Shown in pieces: positions 12,001-23,700 of a DNA stretch of 64,000 nt. Made by a program: the position numbers and the translations under genes. Each line of letters starts with the position of its first letter. Position 1 is the first letter of the stretch. Below the pieces are notes generated by a model. That model did no database searches. It had not been told where the DNA came from and was given only the letters and a program-made list of their open reading frames with translations. This stretch comes from Strigamia acuminata (taxonomy: Eukaryota > Arthropoda > Chilopoda > Geophilomorpha > Linotaeniidae). Location of the stretch: the NCBI GenBank assembly GCA_949358305.1, contig OX442314.1:56863369-56927368 (forward strand). The letters run 5' to 3'.

Positions 12001-12839
12001 TGAGGGTGTAATTTGACTTTTTTAAGGAAATGGGTCAACGTGATAAATACACTGCCAAAAAAACACATTCGGGGGGGCGATGGGGGGGAGGAAAATGGAA
12101 TAAAACGGGGGGAAATTGAATAAAACGTGGGGAAATTATCGTTATTGGTAATTAATTATTTTTCGATGTAATTAGGGGGATTTTGTGTACCTGGACGGAG
12201 AGAAGTCGAGAGTTGATTAGAAGATGGATCCCCGAGTAATCGTTTGGCGATACAATGGGTTTTATAATTCGGTTTCGGACCGTATCGATTTTATTAACAT
12301 ATATGGGCCGTTATTTTCGAGGTGGATTAACGTCGTGTGAAAAATATTTTTTCCAATTTTAAATCAATTATTAATATATCAGAAAAAAAAAAATAATAAT
12401 AATAATTAATTTTTTTTTATTGCTCTTTTCGTTCTAAAATTCTAAATTCTCAAAACGAGGCTTTCACGTTGAAAAACGAGAAATCTTTTCTTGTTTTCTT
12501 TGACTCTAAAAATAGAACTAAAACACTAAGGAATTTCTGGGTGCGTTCGTGGAACCTTTTTAGAAAAAAAAAAAAAAAAAAAAAAAAAAATCCAAAACGT
12601 TATTTTGTTCTTCCGAAATTGATTCCAAACTCCCCCCCGTCCCCGTTTTACGCCCAAAACAAGTAATCGGCGCACGGCTGACTCACACGAGGTGAATATC
12701 GATCACACCCAAAACCCATCAATTCCAAAAACAAAATCAAACGCAAAAACTTCTTCCCAATCGATCCCCACACTTCCCTCTCTCTCTCTTGCATTACCAC
12801 ATGGCTCCCCGAGTTGAGTGACAGTTTATATAGTTGCAG
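12001..12839 (+). other. Spacer / presumed 3' part of hunchback 5' intron
   Basis: A/T-rich with poly-A at about 12565-12590. It ends in ATATAGTTGCAG, a good splice acceptor six bases before the hunchback ATG (GTCACC then ATG). It is read here as the end of an intron in the 5'UTR. Confidence 0.5.
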
Positions 12840-12845
12840 GTCACC

Positions 12846-14444
12846 ATGTTCGCCCCTCTGAGCGACGCTGGCGTCCTGGTTCCGCCGCCTCCATCCTCCC
12901 TCGGCTTCCAAGCCACGCTCAGCGTCGCCATGGAGCTGGAGCGCCGCCTCAGCGTCAAACTCCTCGAGAACCAACAAAACGGACACTCCTCCTCCAAACG
13001 CTCGGACGGCTCCCCGACCGAACTCCCCCGCAGCTCCCCGGCCCTCCCGACCGGCGGCAACGCCAAGAACCACGAAGAGCCCTGCACGACCGACGAGTCC
13101 CTCAACGAGAGCGACCACAGCTCCTCCTGCGGCGACCCCAACCTTCCCCAAGACCCCGCCAGCACCCCGCCCGACTACGACATGGACGACGACCCCGACG
13201 AGTCCAACCCGCTCGTCAACGCGCTCGCCTTCACCTGGGACGAGCACGTGGGCCAAGCCGAACCCCGCCGCTCTTCGGGCAAACTCAAGACCTACCGGTG
13301 CAAGCAGTGCAGCTTCCTCGCCACGACCAAGACGGACTTCTGGGCGCACAGCAAGACGCACATCAAGGCGGAAAAATTGCTCACGTGTCCGAAATGCCCG
13401 TTCGTGACCGAGTACAAGCACCACCTGGAATACCACCTGCGGAACCATTTCGGCTCCAAGCCGTTCAAGTGTGACCAGTGCGCCTACTCGTGCGTCAACA
13501 AATCGATGCTCAACAGCCACATGAAGTCGCACTCCAACATCTACCAGTTCCAATGCGCCGACTGCTCCTACGCCACCAAGTACTGCCACAGCCTCAAACT
13601 CCACCTGCGCAAGTACCAGCACAAGGCGGCGCACTCCTCCGTCGACCTCAACCCCAACATGGACGTCTTCGGCAACCGGAAGTCCCGCCAAAAGGCCAAA
13701 AACAACAATCTAGAGAGTCAAATACCGTTGCCGTTGCCGCCGCCGCCGAATTTCCCGTTTCTCTACGCCATGAACGGCTTCCACTTCGGCCCGGATGTCT
13801 CTCCCGAATGTCCGCCGCTCAAGTGCAACTTGTGCGACTTTACGACGCCGGCGCAGGAGCATTTGGGCAAGCATATGCTTATTCATGCGGCGACGGACAA
13901 CAAGGATTTGTGCTCGATGTACGGCATCAACAGCGACGCGCTCATCGAGAACAAAAACAAAAACAACGGGACCGAACTCTTGCTCAACGCCGGCGTGCGG
14001 TTGTTCGAGAGCCCGCGCTCGGTGTTCTTCGGGCCGACGGCGCCGCTGGATCTGAGCAGCTCCAACGGGCGCGGGAGGGTGTCCGAGTCGCCCGTGTCGG
14101 CCACCAGGAACCGTCGGAAGGGGAAGGCGTTTAAGTTGGATCGGATTTGTCTGCGGTTGAAGCAGGAGCGGCCGGATGAGGAGGAGGAAGAGCCCGTGTC
14201 GGAGTCGCCGAGTCCGCCGCAAGTGGTGAACGGGAAAAACAACGCGAAGGAGGAGGAGAACGGGAGCGGGAAGGAAGACTACGAATGTTCGCACTGCGAG
14301 ATCGTGTTCAAGAACGACGTCATGTATTCGGTGCACATGGGCTTCCACGGCTACCACGACCCGTTCCAATGTAATATCTGCGGCGAAATCACCGACGACA
14401 AGGTGCAGTTTTTCCTGCACATCGGCAGAAATGCGCATCTTTAG
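12846..14444 (+). CDS. hb: Hunchback zinc-finger transcription factor
   Basis: A 532-residue protein in one coding exon. The start chosen is the ATG at 12846, six bases after the acceptor TTGCAG. Four consecutive C2H2 fingers lie at about residues 150-262 and contain the family blocks [40 protein letters not shown] and [21 protein letters not shown] fifth finger ([18 protein letters not shown]) is at about 312-330. The C-terminal pair ([11 protein letters not shown] and [20 protein letters not shown]) is the Ikaros-like dimerisation module, ending with the family-typical RNAHL. A PLDLS sequence between finger 5 and the C-terminal pair fits the CtBP-binding consensus PxDLS. Hunchback is a gap and neuroblast-timing factor binding T-rich sites. 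GC content and G/C-ending codons contrast sharply with the A/T-rich flanks. Very confident in the family. Confidence 0.97.
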   Translation: MFAPLSDAGVLVPPPPSSLGFQATLSVAMELERRLSVKLLENQQNGHSSSKRSDGSPTELPRSSPALPTGGNAKNHEEPCTTDESLNESDHSSSCGDPNLPQDPASTPPDYDMDDDPDESNPLVNALAFTWDEHVGQAEPRRSSGKLKTYRCKQCSFLATTKTDFWAHSKTHIKAEKLLTCPKCPFVTEYKHHLEYHLRNHFGSKPFKCDQCAYSCVNKSMLNSHMKSHSNIYQFQCADCSYATKYCHSLKLHLRKYQHKAAHSSVDLNPNMDVFGNRKSRQKAKNNNLESQIPLPLPPPPNFPFLYAMNGFHFGPDVSPECPPLKCNLCDFTTPAQEHLGKHMLIHAATDNKDLCSMYGINSDALIENKNKNNGTELLLNAGVRLFESPRSVFFGPTAPLDLSSSNGRGRVSESPVSATRNRRKGKAFKLDRICLRLKQERPDEEEEEPVSESPSPPQVVNGKNNAKEEENGSGKEDYECSHCEIVFKNDVMYSVHMGFHGYHDPFQCNICGEITDDKVQFFLHIGRNAHL

Positions 14445-15300
14445 ATGGAAAACCGGAAGTGGGGTCTTTTGTCCGGTTTGACCCACATGTGTGGTTCAAA
14501 AGTGCGCTGGAGTCGTGTTTCGCGGGGCAGTGTATTGTACAATATATTTTGTGGGATGTTTTTTTTTTTTTTTCTTATTGGAACCGGAAGTGGCGATGTA
14601 CATATTTGGAGGTCGGTTGACTGAGTTGAAACGTAGTTTGGATTTGTGGGTGACACTTCCGGTTGTTTATTTATGTTATTTAGTTATTTTATGTTTGTTT
14701 CTCGTATTTGATTTTGCTGTAAATTGATAACAATGTTCCTATACAAATCTAATCGTGGATCTCATTCTCAAACTCAAGTTCCTATACTATTTATATGAGT
14801 TTTAACGCATTATTATTATTATTAGTAGTATTATCATAAGTATTATCATTATAATCATTATCATTATAATTTTTTTTTATCTTTTTTTCAATTATTGCTG
14901 TACAATAGTCAAATTTTGGGTGGATTGTGCGATCGATTTTTCACGTTTTAATCGATTTTTATCAATCGACGGCGGTTTGGTTTTTCTAGACGGAAAAAAA
15001 GTGACTTTCCGCCGCCGAAGTGACGAAAAATCTCCGTAAAAATCTTCGTAAAAAAAAGGAAAATCTCAGGGAAAATAGAGACAACCAGACAAAAACAGAA
15101 AGAAAAGGAGAAAAAAAAGCCCAAAAAATGTTTAATTAATCGTTAGTTTATTTATCTCAATATGAAAATAATCTACAGTGTTGTTCTTGTCTGCTTGTTA
15201 ATCTGTTGGATTAATGTCATCTCGAATTTGTCTTATCTTTTACAGTTTAAAAATACAAAAAAAATAAAAAATAAAATAAATAAAAAGGTCAGTGAAAATA
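14445..15300 (+). promoter_or_regulatory. Hunchback 3'UTR with Pumilio-type motifs
   Basis: Just past the TAG, TGTACATA at 14597-14604 fits the Pumilio element UGUANAUA exactly, and TGTAAATT at 14718-14725 is one base off. GTTGT, the Box A core of Drosophila Nanos response elements, occurs at 14662-14666. Repeated AATAAA-like strings at about 15255-15285 could serve polyadenylation. The spacing is not that of the canonical Drosophila NRE, so this is a candidate only. Confidence 0.4.
14930..15045 (+). repeat. Right copy of the 118-bp duplication flanking hunchback
   Basis: Direct-orientation counterpart of 8473-8590, carrying the same ATCGATTTTTATCAATCGA and GACGAAAAATCTCCGT cores. It lies in or just beyond the presumed 3'UTR. 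Confidence 0.8.
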
Positions 15301-16355
15301 GCTAATCTTTCTGGACTGGTAACCCCAATACAGAAGCAAAAACAGGGTTTGGTACAAAGGACACTTGACAAAACAGTAAATTCCTCGCACCACCCTTGGA
15401 CGAGATTGAAATGTAACTGCAGCTGGCGAAGAAAAAGCCGTTGCGCATTGTTTGTGTGTTTTTGGGATTGTTTCAGGTGGTGGTTGTTGTCCAGAAAGGT
15501 TCGGGCATAATTAGAGAGGCGAGATTAGTGCGGGGGAGTAATTAGTTGGCTGTCAGTCTCAGACACTGCAATAAAGTTTTATCGATGATACTTCATGTCG
15601 CGAACAATATTTTTCTTTTTCTTTTTCTTTTGTTGTAGATATTATACATTATGTTAAGAAGTGTAATTTAATAATGTTTGACGATTTCAGACGTTGGAAA
15701 ATCTTTCTGTATACCGATTGTTCTTATAATAAAAAATTGAAATCAGTTTTATTTATTAAAAAAATAAATAATAATAAAAAATTAAAAAATTTGTTATTTG
15801 GTTTCAGCCACCAGATGTCAGCACACGGAAATATACTAAATCAGATGCAATAACATTGGACGCATTAATTAATTTTTTTTTTTTTATTTATTTATTTTTT
15901 TTTTATTTTAGTAATTTAGAAAAGAAAAATAAATAAAAATTTCTTTTGAAATATTCCTAGGTGCAATGCTGAGAAGAAAAATAAACAAAATTAGTTCAAG
16001 CAACAAATATTTATTGAAATTGAACAAAACAATTATAAACAGAAATAATTATAAACAAAAAAATTTATTTTAAAAAAAAAATATTTACAAAAAATTCTAA
16101 ACACAAAAATGTATGAACACAAAAATTTATTAACACAAAAATCAAAACAATTATTATATAAAATAATTAATAAACCAAAAAAAAATCATAAACAACAAAT
16201 TTTACTTCCAAAAAAATTAATGATCCAAAAAAATTATTTCCCAAAAATCTTTACTTCCAAAAAAAATTCATTAACAAAAAAATTAATTCAAAAAAAAAAA
16301 ATCATTAGAAAAAATTATTTCCAAAAAAATGTAAAACAAAATTTTTTTTTCAAAT
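15301..16355. other. Spacer with no recognised gene
   Basis: A/T-rich, becoming strongly A-rich with AAAAATTATT-type strings from about 15990 to 16345. It probably contains the 3' flank of the minus-strand gene ending at 16356. No gene, RNA or element recognised. Confidence 0.4.
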
Positions 16356-17720
16356 TCACTTAACACGGCGCCTCGCCTTGAGTTTTCGGCCTCTTTTGCT
16401 CGTTTTCTCCTCGGCTTTCCCCGTCTTCAACACCAAATGAACCTCACACAGTCTCTTAAGCTCCACCCACGGCAACTCCCAACTCAAAACTCTATTCCGC
16501 GGCTGATAAAGAACAACACTCAAATCTGCCACCAAATCCTCCGACAAATCATCGACCTGAGCTTCCCTTTCCCTCCTTTTCGCTCTCGCCTCACCGCACG
16601 CTCCTCCAATCACACAATGACAAATCCCCCCAAACTCTTTAAACTCTTCGAGCCGACTCATCCGTTCCTCGGTCGGATCGACCGAAAACGCCGTCAAAAA
16701 ACACTCCCTCGCCACCAGCGAGCGCCCGCCGAGCACCCCGGCAAAATCGCACAAAGCGTCGGCGTACCGCGCGCCGCAGTCCCGGCCGCCGCCTTCCACC
16801 GACCGCGCGCTATCCAACACGTTCAAATCCTCGGCTAACCCCTTGATGTAACACTCGATGTACAACGGCACCATCCTGTCCCCAAGCTCGCTAAACACCG
16901 CGCCGACCATCGAATAGTAATGGCCGCTCGTTGTAAACGCGCGGGTCAATATCGACACTTGTTGCCGCAACGATCTCGACTCCGGGTCCAGTTTCCGGTG
17001 AATATTCACCCATATTTCCATCAGTTTCTTCGTGGGCGAATCCGCTCGCCGCGTCATTAAATCCCTACCGAGCAAACACTGCAACACGCACGACGCGAAC
17101 AACGGCGCGTTGTAGTCGGGATCGGGCGAGGCGAGGATCCGCTCGACGAAATCGATTCCCTCGTCGCAAGTGTAGAGAGACTGCGCTTCTGCCGACAATC
17201 GTTCGAATAGATCCAACCGAAAGAGTAGCAAACAGTTCACGTCTCGAACCGCCTCTTTGCCCGCCATTTTGGAATGTTTTAAACAAAAGTTGCAGAGTTT
17301 TACCGCTAGTTGTTTCTCGCCGGTTTGAGCCAAGCATTTCGTTTGCACGCACAGAACGTCGCAATTGGCGTTGGTGGCGTAAATTAGCAGTTTCTTGTCG
17401 GCCGGGGCGTTTAAAATGGCGGCTAGGGCCGAATTGGTGCGCGGTTCGATGGTGGAAAGGTCGATTAGCGACGAAATGAGCGGACACGGGTTGCCCGCTT
17501 TGCCGCCAGAGTGCAGGCGGGTTCGCAGAGTCGTCGTTAGGTGTTCTCGGGTTTGCGCTTTAATGTTTTGCCAATGGACGTGCAAAATGGATTGCGTCGT
17601 TGATTTGACTAGGTCGAGGAGGTGTTCGCGAGTTGTTTCGGCGGTAATTGCGTCCCACGAGTCGATTAGCGAGTTGATGTTGTCGTCGCCGCGCGTGGAC
17701 TGGGAACGGGTTTTTGCCAT
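16356..17720 (-). CDS. ZNF292/RLF-N-terminal-like protein, intronless
   Basis: An open frame continues upstream to 17945, but the preferred start is the ATG at 17720 (MAKTRSQSTR), giving 454 residues. The body is helical with no zinc fingers, membrane segments or signal peptide. Three stretches resemble the N-terminal region of vertebrate ZNF292/RLF/ZNF654 in order: APLFASCVLQCLLGRD, CFLTAFSVDPTEERMSRLEE, and LVADLSVVLYQPRNRVLSWE followed by W.ELKRLC. The C terminus is very basic (KRGRKLKARRRVK), suggesting nuclear location. That family normally continues into many C2H2 fingers, absent here, so this is either a truncated retrocopy or a divergent single-domain relative. No transcript evidence; the family call is tentative, from remembered motifs. 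Confidence 0.5.
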   Translation of the reverse strand: MAKTRSQSTRGDDNINSLIDSWDAITAETTREHLLDLVKSTTQSILHVHWQNIKAQTREHLTTTLRTRLHSGGKAGNPCPLISSLIDLSTIEPRTNSALAAILNAPADKKLLIYATNANCDVLCVQTKCLAQTGEKQLAVKLCNFCLKHSKMAGKEAVRDVNCLLLFRLDLFERLSAEAQSLYTCDEGIDFVERILASPDPDYNAPLFASCVLQCLLGRDLMTRRADSPTKKLMEIWVNIHRKLDPESRSLRQQVSILTRAFTTSGHYYSMVGAVFSELGDRMVPLYIECYIKGLAEDLNVLDSARSVEGGGRDCGARYADALCDFAGVLGGRSLVARECFLTAFSVDPTEERMSRLEEFKEFGGICHCVIGGACGEARAKRREREAQVDDLSEDLVADLSVVLYQPRNRVLSWELPWVELKRLCEVHLVLKTGKAEEKTSKRGRKLKARRRVK

Positions 17721-17945
17721 GTTCGAATCGAATGCGGGTTTGAAATGACTGAGAAATTGTTTCGTGTTGAAAATCGCGATGTTTTTTGTTGGGTCTTCTG
17801 ATTGGCTGGCATATCTAACGTCATCGCGACGTTTTTGAAACGTCATTGTGCATATACTTAACGATGAATTGCAAATATCTGTCGTTGGGCGGCGCGGCGG
17901 CATCGCCGATGGAAATAATTCAAAGGCGCTCTCGAAAAAAACCAA

Positions 17946-19659
17946 ATAAATTTAATTTCGAGAAATTTTAAATAAATTCGGTATTCTATACAAACGAAGA
18001 AAGAAAATTACTTGCAAAAATTATGTGGAGAAATAACAAGAGCGAAATAAATCACAGTAATGATTCGAGCGATGATCGTAGGCCTATCTGAGAGGAAACT
18101 AAACCACGCATGATGCCGAGTGATGTCAATAATTCTAGAATTGAAAACGGCTTGCTTGACTGATTCGATTTAAATTAAAATTTTCAGCGAAATATTTGGG
18201 GAATATTCTTGGTCTGTTGTCTAGTTAATATTTAGGGATTTAGGGATTTTCCCTCTCTAACAACCCAATTGGATCAATTTTGACCCATTCAATCGGGCAC
18301 GTGCACTGTAAATAGGCGCTGGATGCGCGCAGGACCGTTCCTTGTATCGTTTTTGCGTCGTGATCGCGTGAGTACCGTACATGATGCATAATAATTCCTT
18401 CACATTTGTTTAACCAACGAATTGTGGTTGTGGCCCCCTTATTTAAACATAATTTAGCATATACTCACATTTTGGGAGGTGGATGCTTCGTCTGAAAGTG
18501 TTTATGACACTTCGAAGTCTGATCCGTTGATCTAATTTACGAGGTGGCCATTTTGAATTTGGTTGTAAACACCAAAACCCGGTGCAAACCGATTTATAAA
18601 CCACTCCAGTTGTGCGTAACCGAATTCGGATTGAATTGAGTCGGATTCGGATGGTCCCAAATCAATCCGATTTTTTTTTGAATCGGATTGGATAATTCAT
18701 AATTTTATCCATACATTCTGGATAGGATTGGGGGAAAAAAACCGAAACCGATCCTTGTAATCGGAAATTCAAAAAATCAATTTAAATGCACTTTATTTTA
18801 AATTTTTATGTTTTTTTTACACGTTTCGACTTTTTTTGGTCAGTTTTGCACGTAATTTATCCTTTTTTGGTCAGTTTTGCACGTAATTTATCCTTTTTTG
18901 GTCTTTTTTGCTCTTTTTAACCTTTTTTTGGTCATTTCTGCACATAATTCATCAGTTTTTGGTCATTTTTTCACTTAATTCATCAGTTTTTGGTCATTTT
19001 TTCACTTAATTCATCAGTTTTTGGTTATTTTTTCACTTAATTCATCAGTTTTTGGTCATTTTTTCACTTAATTCATCAGTTTGAGACGTTTGGACGTTTG
19101 GGACTCAAATCCTATCCGCAATCCGCACTCGGTTTGAATTGAATGAGGATAGGATTGGTTAGGCCACCATTTTTTTCGAATAGGATTGGATATTTGGTTT
19201 ATCCATCCGAAATTTTTTGGATTGGATCGGATTTTTAAAAAATTAAAAAATTAAAAAATCCGATTCAAACGCTCCCTTAACATGAAAATTAAAGAAAAAA
19301 GAACATTATTGTTTTGACCGCAGATAACTCTGTATTTGGAGAAATAACAAGATTGAAATAGATCACATTTATGATTCAAGCACTGATTTTGAGCGTCTCT
19401 TGGAGGAAACTATACTATGCGTGGTTTTGAGTGATTTCAATAATTCTAGAAGTGCAAACTTTGAAATAAACCGAACCAAGCATCTAGACTGACTTCTTTC
19501 TCTACCGTACAAAGATCATTAATAGTTTTCGCATTCAGAATCCAGTCGTTGGTCATCGTGGGCTTCACTGCAAAACTAGCCGCATTGATCATTCGAATGT
19601 ACCGAATTCGATTTTTACACGCTCCGGAAAAGTTAATTCAATTCAGTTTTTACACCATA
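17946..19659. other. Repeat-bearing spacer
   Basis: Contains a diverged direct duplication: 18030-18150 and 19338-19453 share GAGAAATAACAAGA, GAGGAAACTA and TCAATAATTCTAGAA in order. Between them, 18600-18780 and 19085-19275 are rich in AATCCGATT/ATTGGATCGGATT motifs, and 18832-19084 holds a tandem array. No gene seen. Confidence 0.5.
18832..19084. repeat. Tandem repeat, about 31-bp unit (TTTTTGGTCATTTTTTCACT...)
   Basis: Eight or so units of TTTTTGGTCATTTTTTCACT plus TAATTCATCAG. The last four are nearly identical. T-tracts are about 10 bp apart, so one unit is close to three helical turns. Confidence 0.8.
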
Positions 19660-20144
19660 GAGAGTTTGCGGGATGCATTTTCCCCTTACAGTTAAAGACT
19701 ATACGGTATAAAAATAATGTAAGGAAAAAATAATAAATTAAGTTTTTGCGGGTTGCACTTTTCCCTTATCACTACACTATTTCAGCCAACTACTGGCAGT
19801 TAGTAATTTTGGGCCTAAAAATTCAATTTGGGGGCGTAAATGTGCAAATTTCTGCATAAAATTCCATTATTATGCCTATAAAGTATGGCTTTTGGCCTAA
19901 AATTCAATTTTGGGCCTCACTTATCATTCAATCTACATACCTTTGACTGCTGTGTTTGATCGGGACAACAAAATAATCGCCATTTGCAATGGGCGGAACT
20001 AACAATGTAGTGTTCTCAATTCTGATTGGCCGCGATATATTTTAATTTAGTGTTGAAAACGATACACTAAAGATTTTTCCCTTACGGCACTAAAATAGAG
20101 TAACGTGGCACAAAATAAGGGAAAAATGCATCCCGTAAACTCCC
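19660..20144. mobile_element. TA-flanked MITE, about 29-bp terminal inverted repeats
   Basis: The ends GAGAGTTTGCGGGATGCATT (plus strand) and the reverse complement of GCATCCCGTAAACTCCC match over about 29 bp with few differences. Both ends are flanked by TA. The 485-bp interior has no transposase. TA duplication points to the Tc1/mariner or a similar TA-targeting superfamily. Confidence 0.75.
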
Positions 20145-20687
20145 TAATTTCTTTACATTTAAATAAAAAAAAAAATTTAAGAAAAAATATTTCTTGTGTA
20201 ATTTTCTATAAAATGTTTAAGGGATTCTCCTTATTTGTTATCTAGGAAATATTTAGAGTTTTGTCCATTTTACACTTTTTTTTCTTCTGGAACGTATCCA
20301 CAGTGTAAACACAGTTGGGTGGTACATCACTTGCTCTATGATTGATTTCACCATAAACAAACATTGAGTGTAATTTCATTATAATTGATTAAATACTGAA
20401 TATCAAAAAATCAAAAAACGATTAATCCAACTTAATTATTGGCGTTATTAATAAATAACACTAGGTCAAACAGCCATTGCATCATATAAAACAAACATCT
20501 TTGTATGACCACCCTCGGTATAAAAATGGATTTTAATCGCGATTGCGAGCAAAAAAATTGACGGTTGTTATCGGTTTGTCACCTGAGCTTTGGACTCGAG
20601 ATAACGCTAGGGAGTGCGCTCAATTCCAACCGTTTGTCAGCAGGTGCAAACGTGAGAGAAAGAAAGAACATTTTGTTTTACTCAAAA
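20145..20687. other. Spacer and presumed mesh promoter/5'UTR
   Basis: A/T-rich spacer. The segment ACCACCCTCGGTATAAAAATGG at about 20508-20530 includes a TATA-like TATAAAAA at 20519-20526, about 165 nt upstream of the mesh ATG. A short leader from about 20550 is plausible. No other feature seen. Confidence 0.4.
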
Positions 20688-20757
20688 ATGGGAGTCCGCA
20701 AGCTGTTGTGGACGTTGCTGGTTTTAGAACACTGCATTAGTTGGATATCGTGCCAAG
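20688..20757 (+). other. mesh: Mesh exon 1: signal peptide
   Basis: ATG at 20688 follows CTCAAAA. The peptide has a basic n-region (MGVRK), a hydrophobic core ([13 protein letters not shown]) and a likely cleavage near ISCQ. It ends in CAAG|GTATGA, phase 1, and joins exon 2 at 21533. Confidence 0.85.
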
Positions 20758-23700
20758 GTATGAAAACTTTTTACCTTAAATTATTGAAAATATTGAAAAA
20801 AAAAAAAATTTTTTCTCAATGATCAAAATGAAACAAAGAAATGGCGGCCAATTTTTTCTGGAAACGGTTGGAATTTTTAAATTTTTTTAAATTTTTTCAC
20901 ATGTATAATTTCTATTTGTACTTTAAAAAAAAAATTTAATTTTCGGTTGAGATATTTTAATTAATCAATTTATAATAATAATAATTTATTTTTTCTTGAG
21001 TGTGTAGGAAAAATCATTTTATCTAATTTATTTATTTATTCATTTGTTAATTAAAAAACATTAATTAATTAATTTCCCTTTTTAAAAAACTAAATTTCTC
21101 AATAAAATTCCTCAATGCCACTCCCTAAAGTACAAAATTTTTCATAAACCCTTATCATTCGAGGCCTACAACTGATTTCAACAGATATCTATGACTCACC
21201 AATGGCAATAAACTAGTAGGCGTTGGGGACAGGGGGCTCCTCAGCCAGGAGTGACTAATGCTGTTTCTTGGTTTTTCGCGTGTTCTTGGGTTTTTTCTTA
21301 ACAGGGGGGGACAGCGCCCCCCTTGACCCTCCACCTCCCCCTGCAAACCTCACCTCAACTGGTTTTTTTAATGTGATGGGGAATCGGGCACTTATTTATT
21401 CGCGGTATGGTTAGTATGCATTAGTCATTCCCGGTTTGAGTTTGTAATTTCATTGGCCGGAGCCCCCTGTCGCCAAGCGCTTCTCAATAAAACTTGACCT
21501 CAATAATCCACCTTGTTATAATCCAAACACAGCACGAGACTCCAACGTTCGAGAAATCCGACAGAACCTTCTGTATCCTTGCGATGCGGACGACAGACTA
21601 GACGGAATCGATTACAACAACCCACAACTCCACCGCGACTACGAATTCGATTTCCCCTACTTCGGATTCAACTTCAACTACACATACGTGCGTATAAAAT
21701 CACAAGCGACTGATGACAGCATTCCTGTCGCTCTCCCATTGGCCCATCGTCCGGCTGTTGTTAGCACACTGGGTTAGGTTAGGTTAGGTTCTGGGCGAAT
21801 GGGAGAGCGACAGGAAAGCCGTCCTTAGTTGGCTGTTATACAATCACCTCAGAATAGACAAAACGTCTAAAATTCAATCCATAGATATCGGTTTTCGGAG
21901 TGATCACGTTCAGCAGGACTCCGTCCAGGTTGGCCTACCCACTCAAGTTCCCGATCGACGAATGGCCCAGACACAACGACCCGGCGCTCATCGCTCCGTT
22001 TTACGCGGCCGCGCAGATCGGAGAAGCCGGCAGCGGGACCCTCGAAGCGCAAACCCCGGCCGGCGTTTACCTGAGGGTGTACACGGCTATCGGAACCAGG
22101 GGCGAAGATTTGGAAAGACAGCTCGATATAAGAGAGGCACTGAGACAGGACATCCAAGACGGCATGGTCGGAGCGTCGGATTTCGTACCCAAACACGTCA
22201 TCATTGTGACGTGGCGCAACGTCACGTTCGGGGGCAGTATGAATATGAAAATTGTAACTTTACCACAAAATCACTTTCGTAGAATTTTACAATTTTATAA
22301 ACATTACAGACCAATACGTACCAGATGGTAATGACGACCGATGAAATTCGAACCTACGTCATGTTTAACTACGATAGAATTCAATGGACGTCCAGTAGAA
22401 ATTCTGGCGGCACGGATGTCGGCATCGGAGGAACGCCCGCCTTTGTAAGACGAAACAAATGATTAAAGAGAAACAAACTTCACCATTTTGGATTTGCACG
22501 CAGGTGGGATTCAATGCGGGAAATGGAACGAGAGCGTTCGAATACCTTCCGTATTCCCAATCGCAAAAGGTAATTGACTTGAGACAATATGGATACATCA
22601 ACGGTCACCCGGGAAGACACATGTTTCGTGTAGATGAAGAGATCCTTCAAGGCTCTTGCAACTTCGAACCAGGTAAACCAATCGTTGAGATTGTTGGATC
22701 GTAACACTATATTTTGGTTTTTCTGCAGCCCAAAACCCACAATTGTTCATCTCGCCAGAGAGTGGTCACATGTTAGGCGGAACCATAATCAATATAACCG
22801 GTCCTTGTTTCACCGACAGGAGAAATAAAATCGAAATCAAATTCAACGATGTGACCGTGGAGTGCTTGTACAGAAACCGCAATTTGGCAACCTGCGTCAC
22901 AAAGCCATTCTTCAGTGCCGGCTACGTTGACGCGAGAGTGCGCCTCGATTCTGCCGGAATAGTTTTCTCGACTAAATTCTACATAGGTATGTATTTTATT
23001 TGTAGCCAGACTCAGGGTCCTCCTAACACTTTTCAGCGCCCTGAACTAAAGAAAATCAAGAGCCCCTTTATAGGAGATGCCTGACGGCCCTCTGTGCCCA
23101 ACGATCCTCTGTGCCCAACGATCCTTTGTGCCCAACGGTCCTCTGTGCCCAACGGTCCTCTGTGCTCAACGGTCCTCTGTGCCCAACGGTCCTCTGTGCC
23201 CAACGGTCCTCTGTGTCCAACGGTCCTTTGTGCCCAATGGTCCTCTGTGCCCAACATCCCTTTTAGTCCAGTTAGTTCAATGGTTAATGCTGGGCGCACA
23301 CATACCGCGATTTCGTGTCTCGTCACGATCGCGTTTCCATTGCGCATGTGCAGATGATGCCATTTCCTTCGCGTCGGTTGGAAATCTACTTCTGAAAATA
23401 GTACTTGGGACAAGTACTATTTCGCCCGCGATTCATGTCGCAGCCAATCCCGTGAGCTGTATGAAATGACGTCATTTCATCAACATTTTCGGTTGCTGTG
23501 TAGGAGCCATTTTTCGGATGAGGAATGACGTCATAAGATTGAATTCGCAGAGCTGAAATAGCTACATGTGTGTAGCATTGCGCGCGATTCACAGGGCGAT
23601 TTTGCTTGCGAAATCGCGGTACGTGTGCGCCCAGCATAAGGTGACCCTGACCGGACTTGATTACTCTAAAGTGTATTCAATGATTCAATTAATTTACATC

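Noticed and set aside
12648-14486. Long open frames antisense to hunchback
   Set aside because: They mirror the GC-rich codon use of hunchback and carry no known motif; the zinc-finger frame explains the region.
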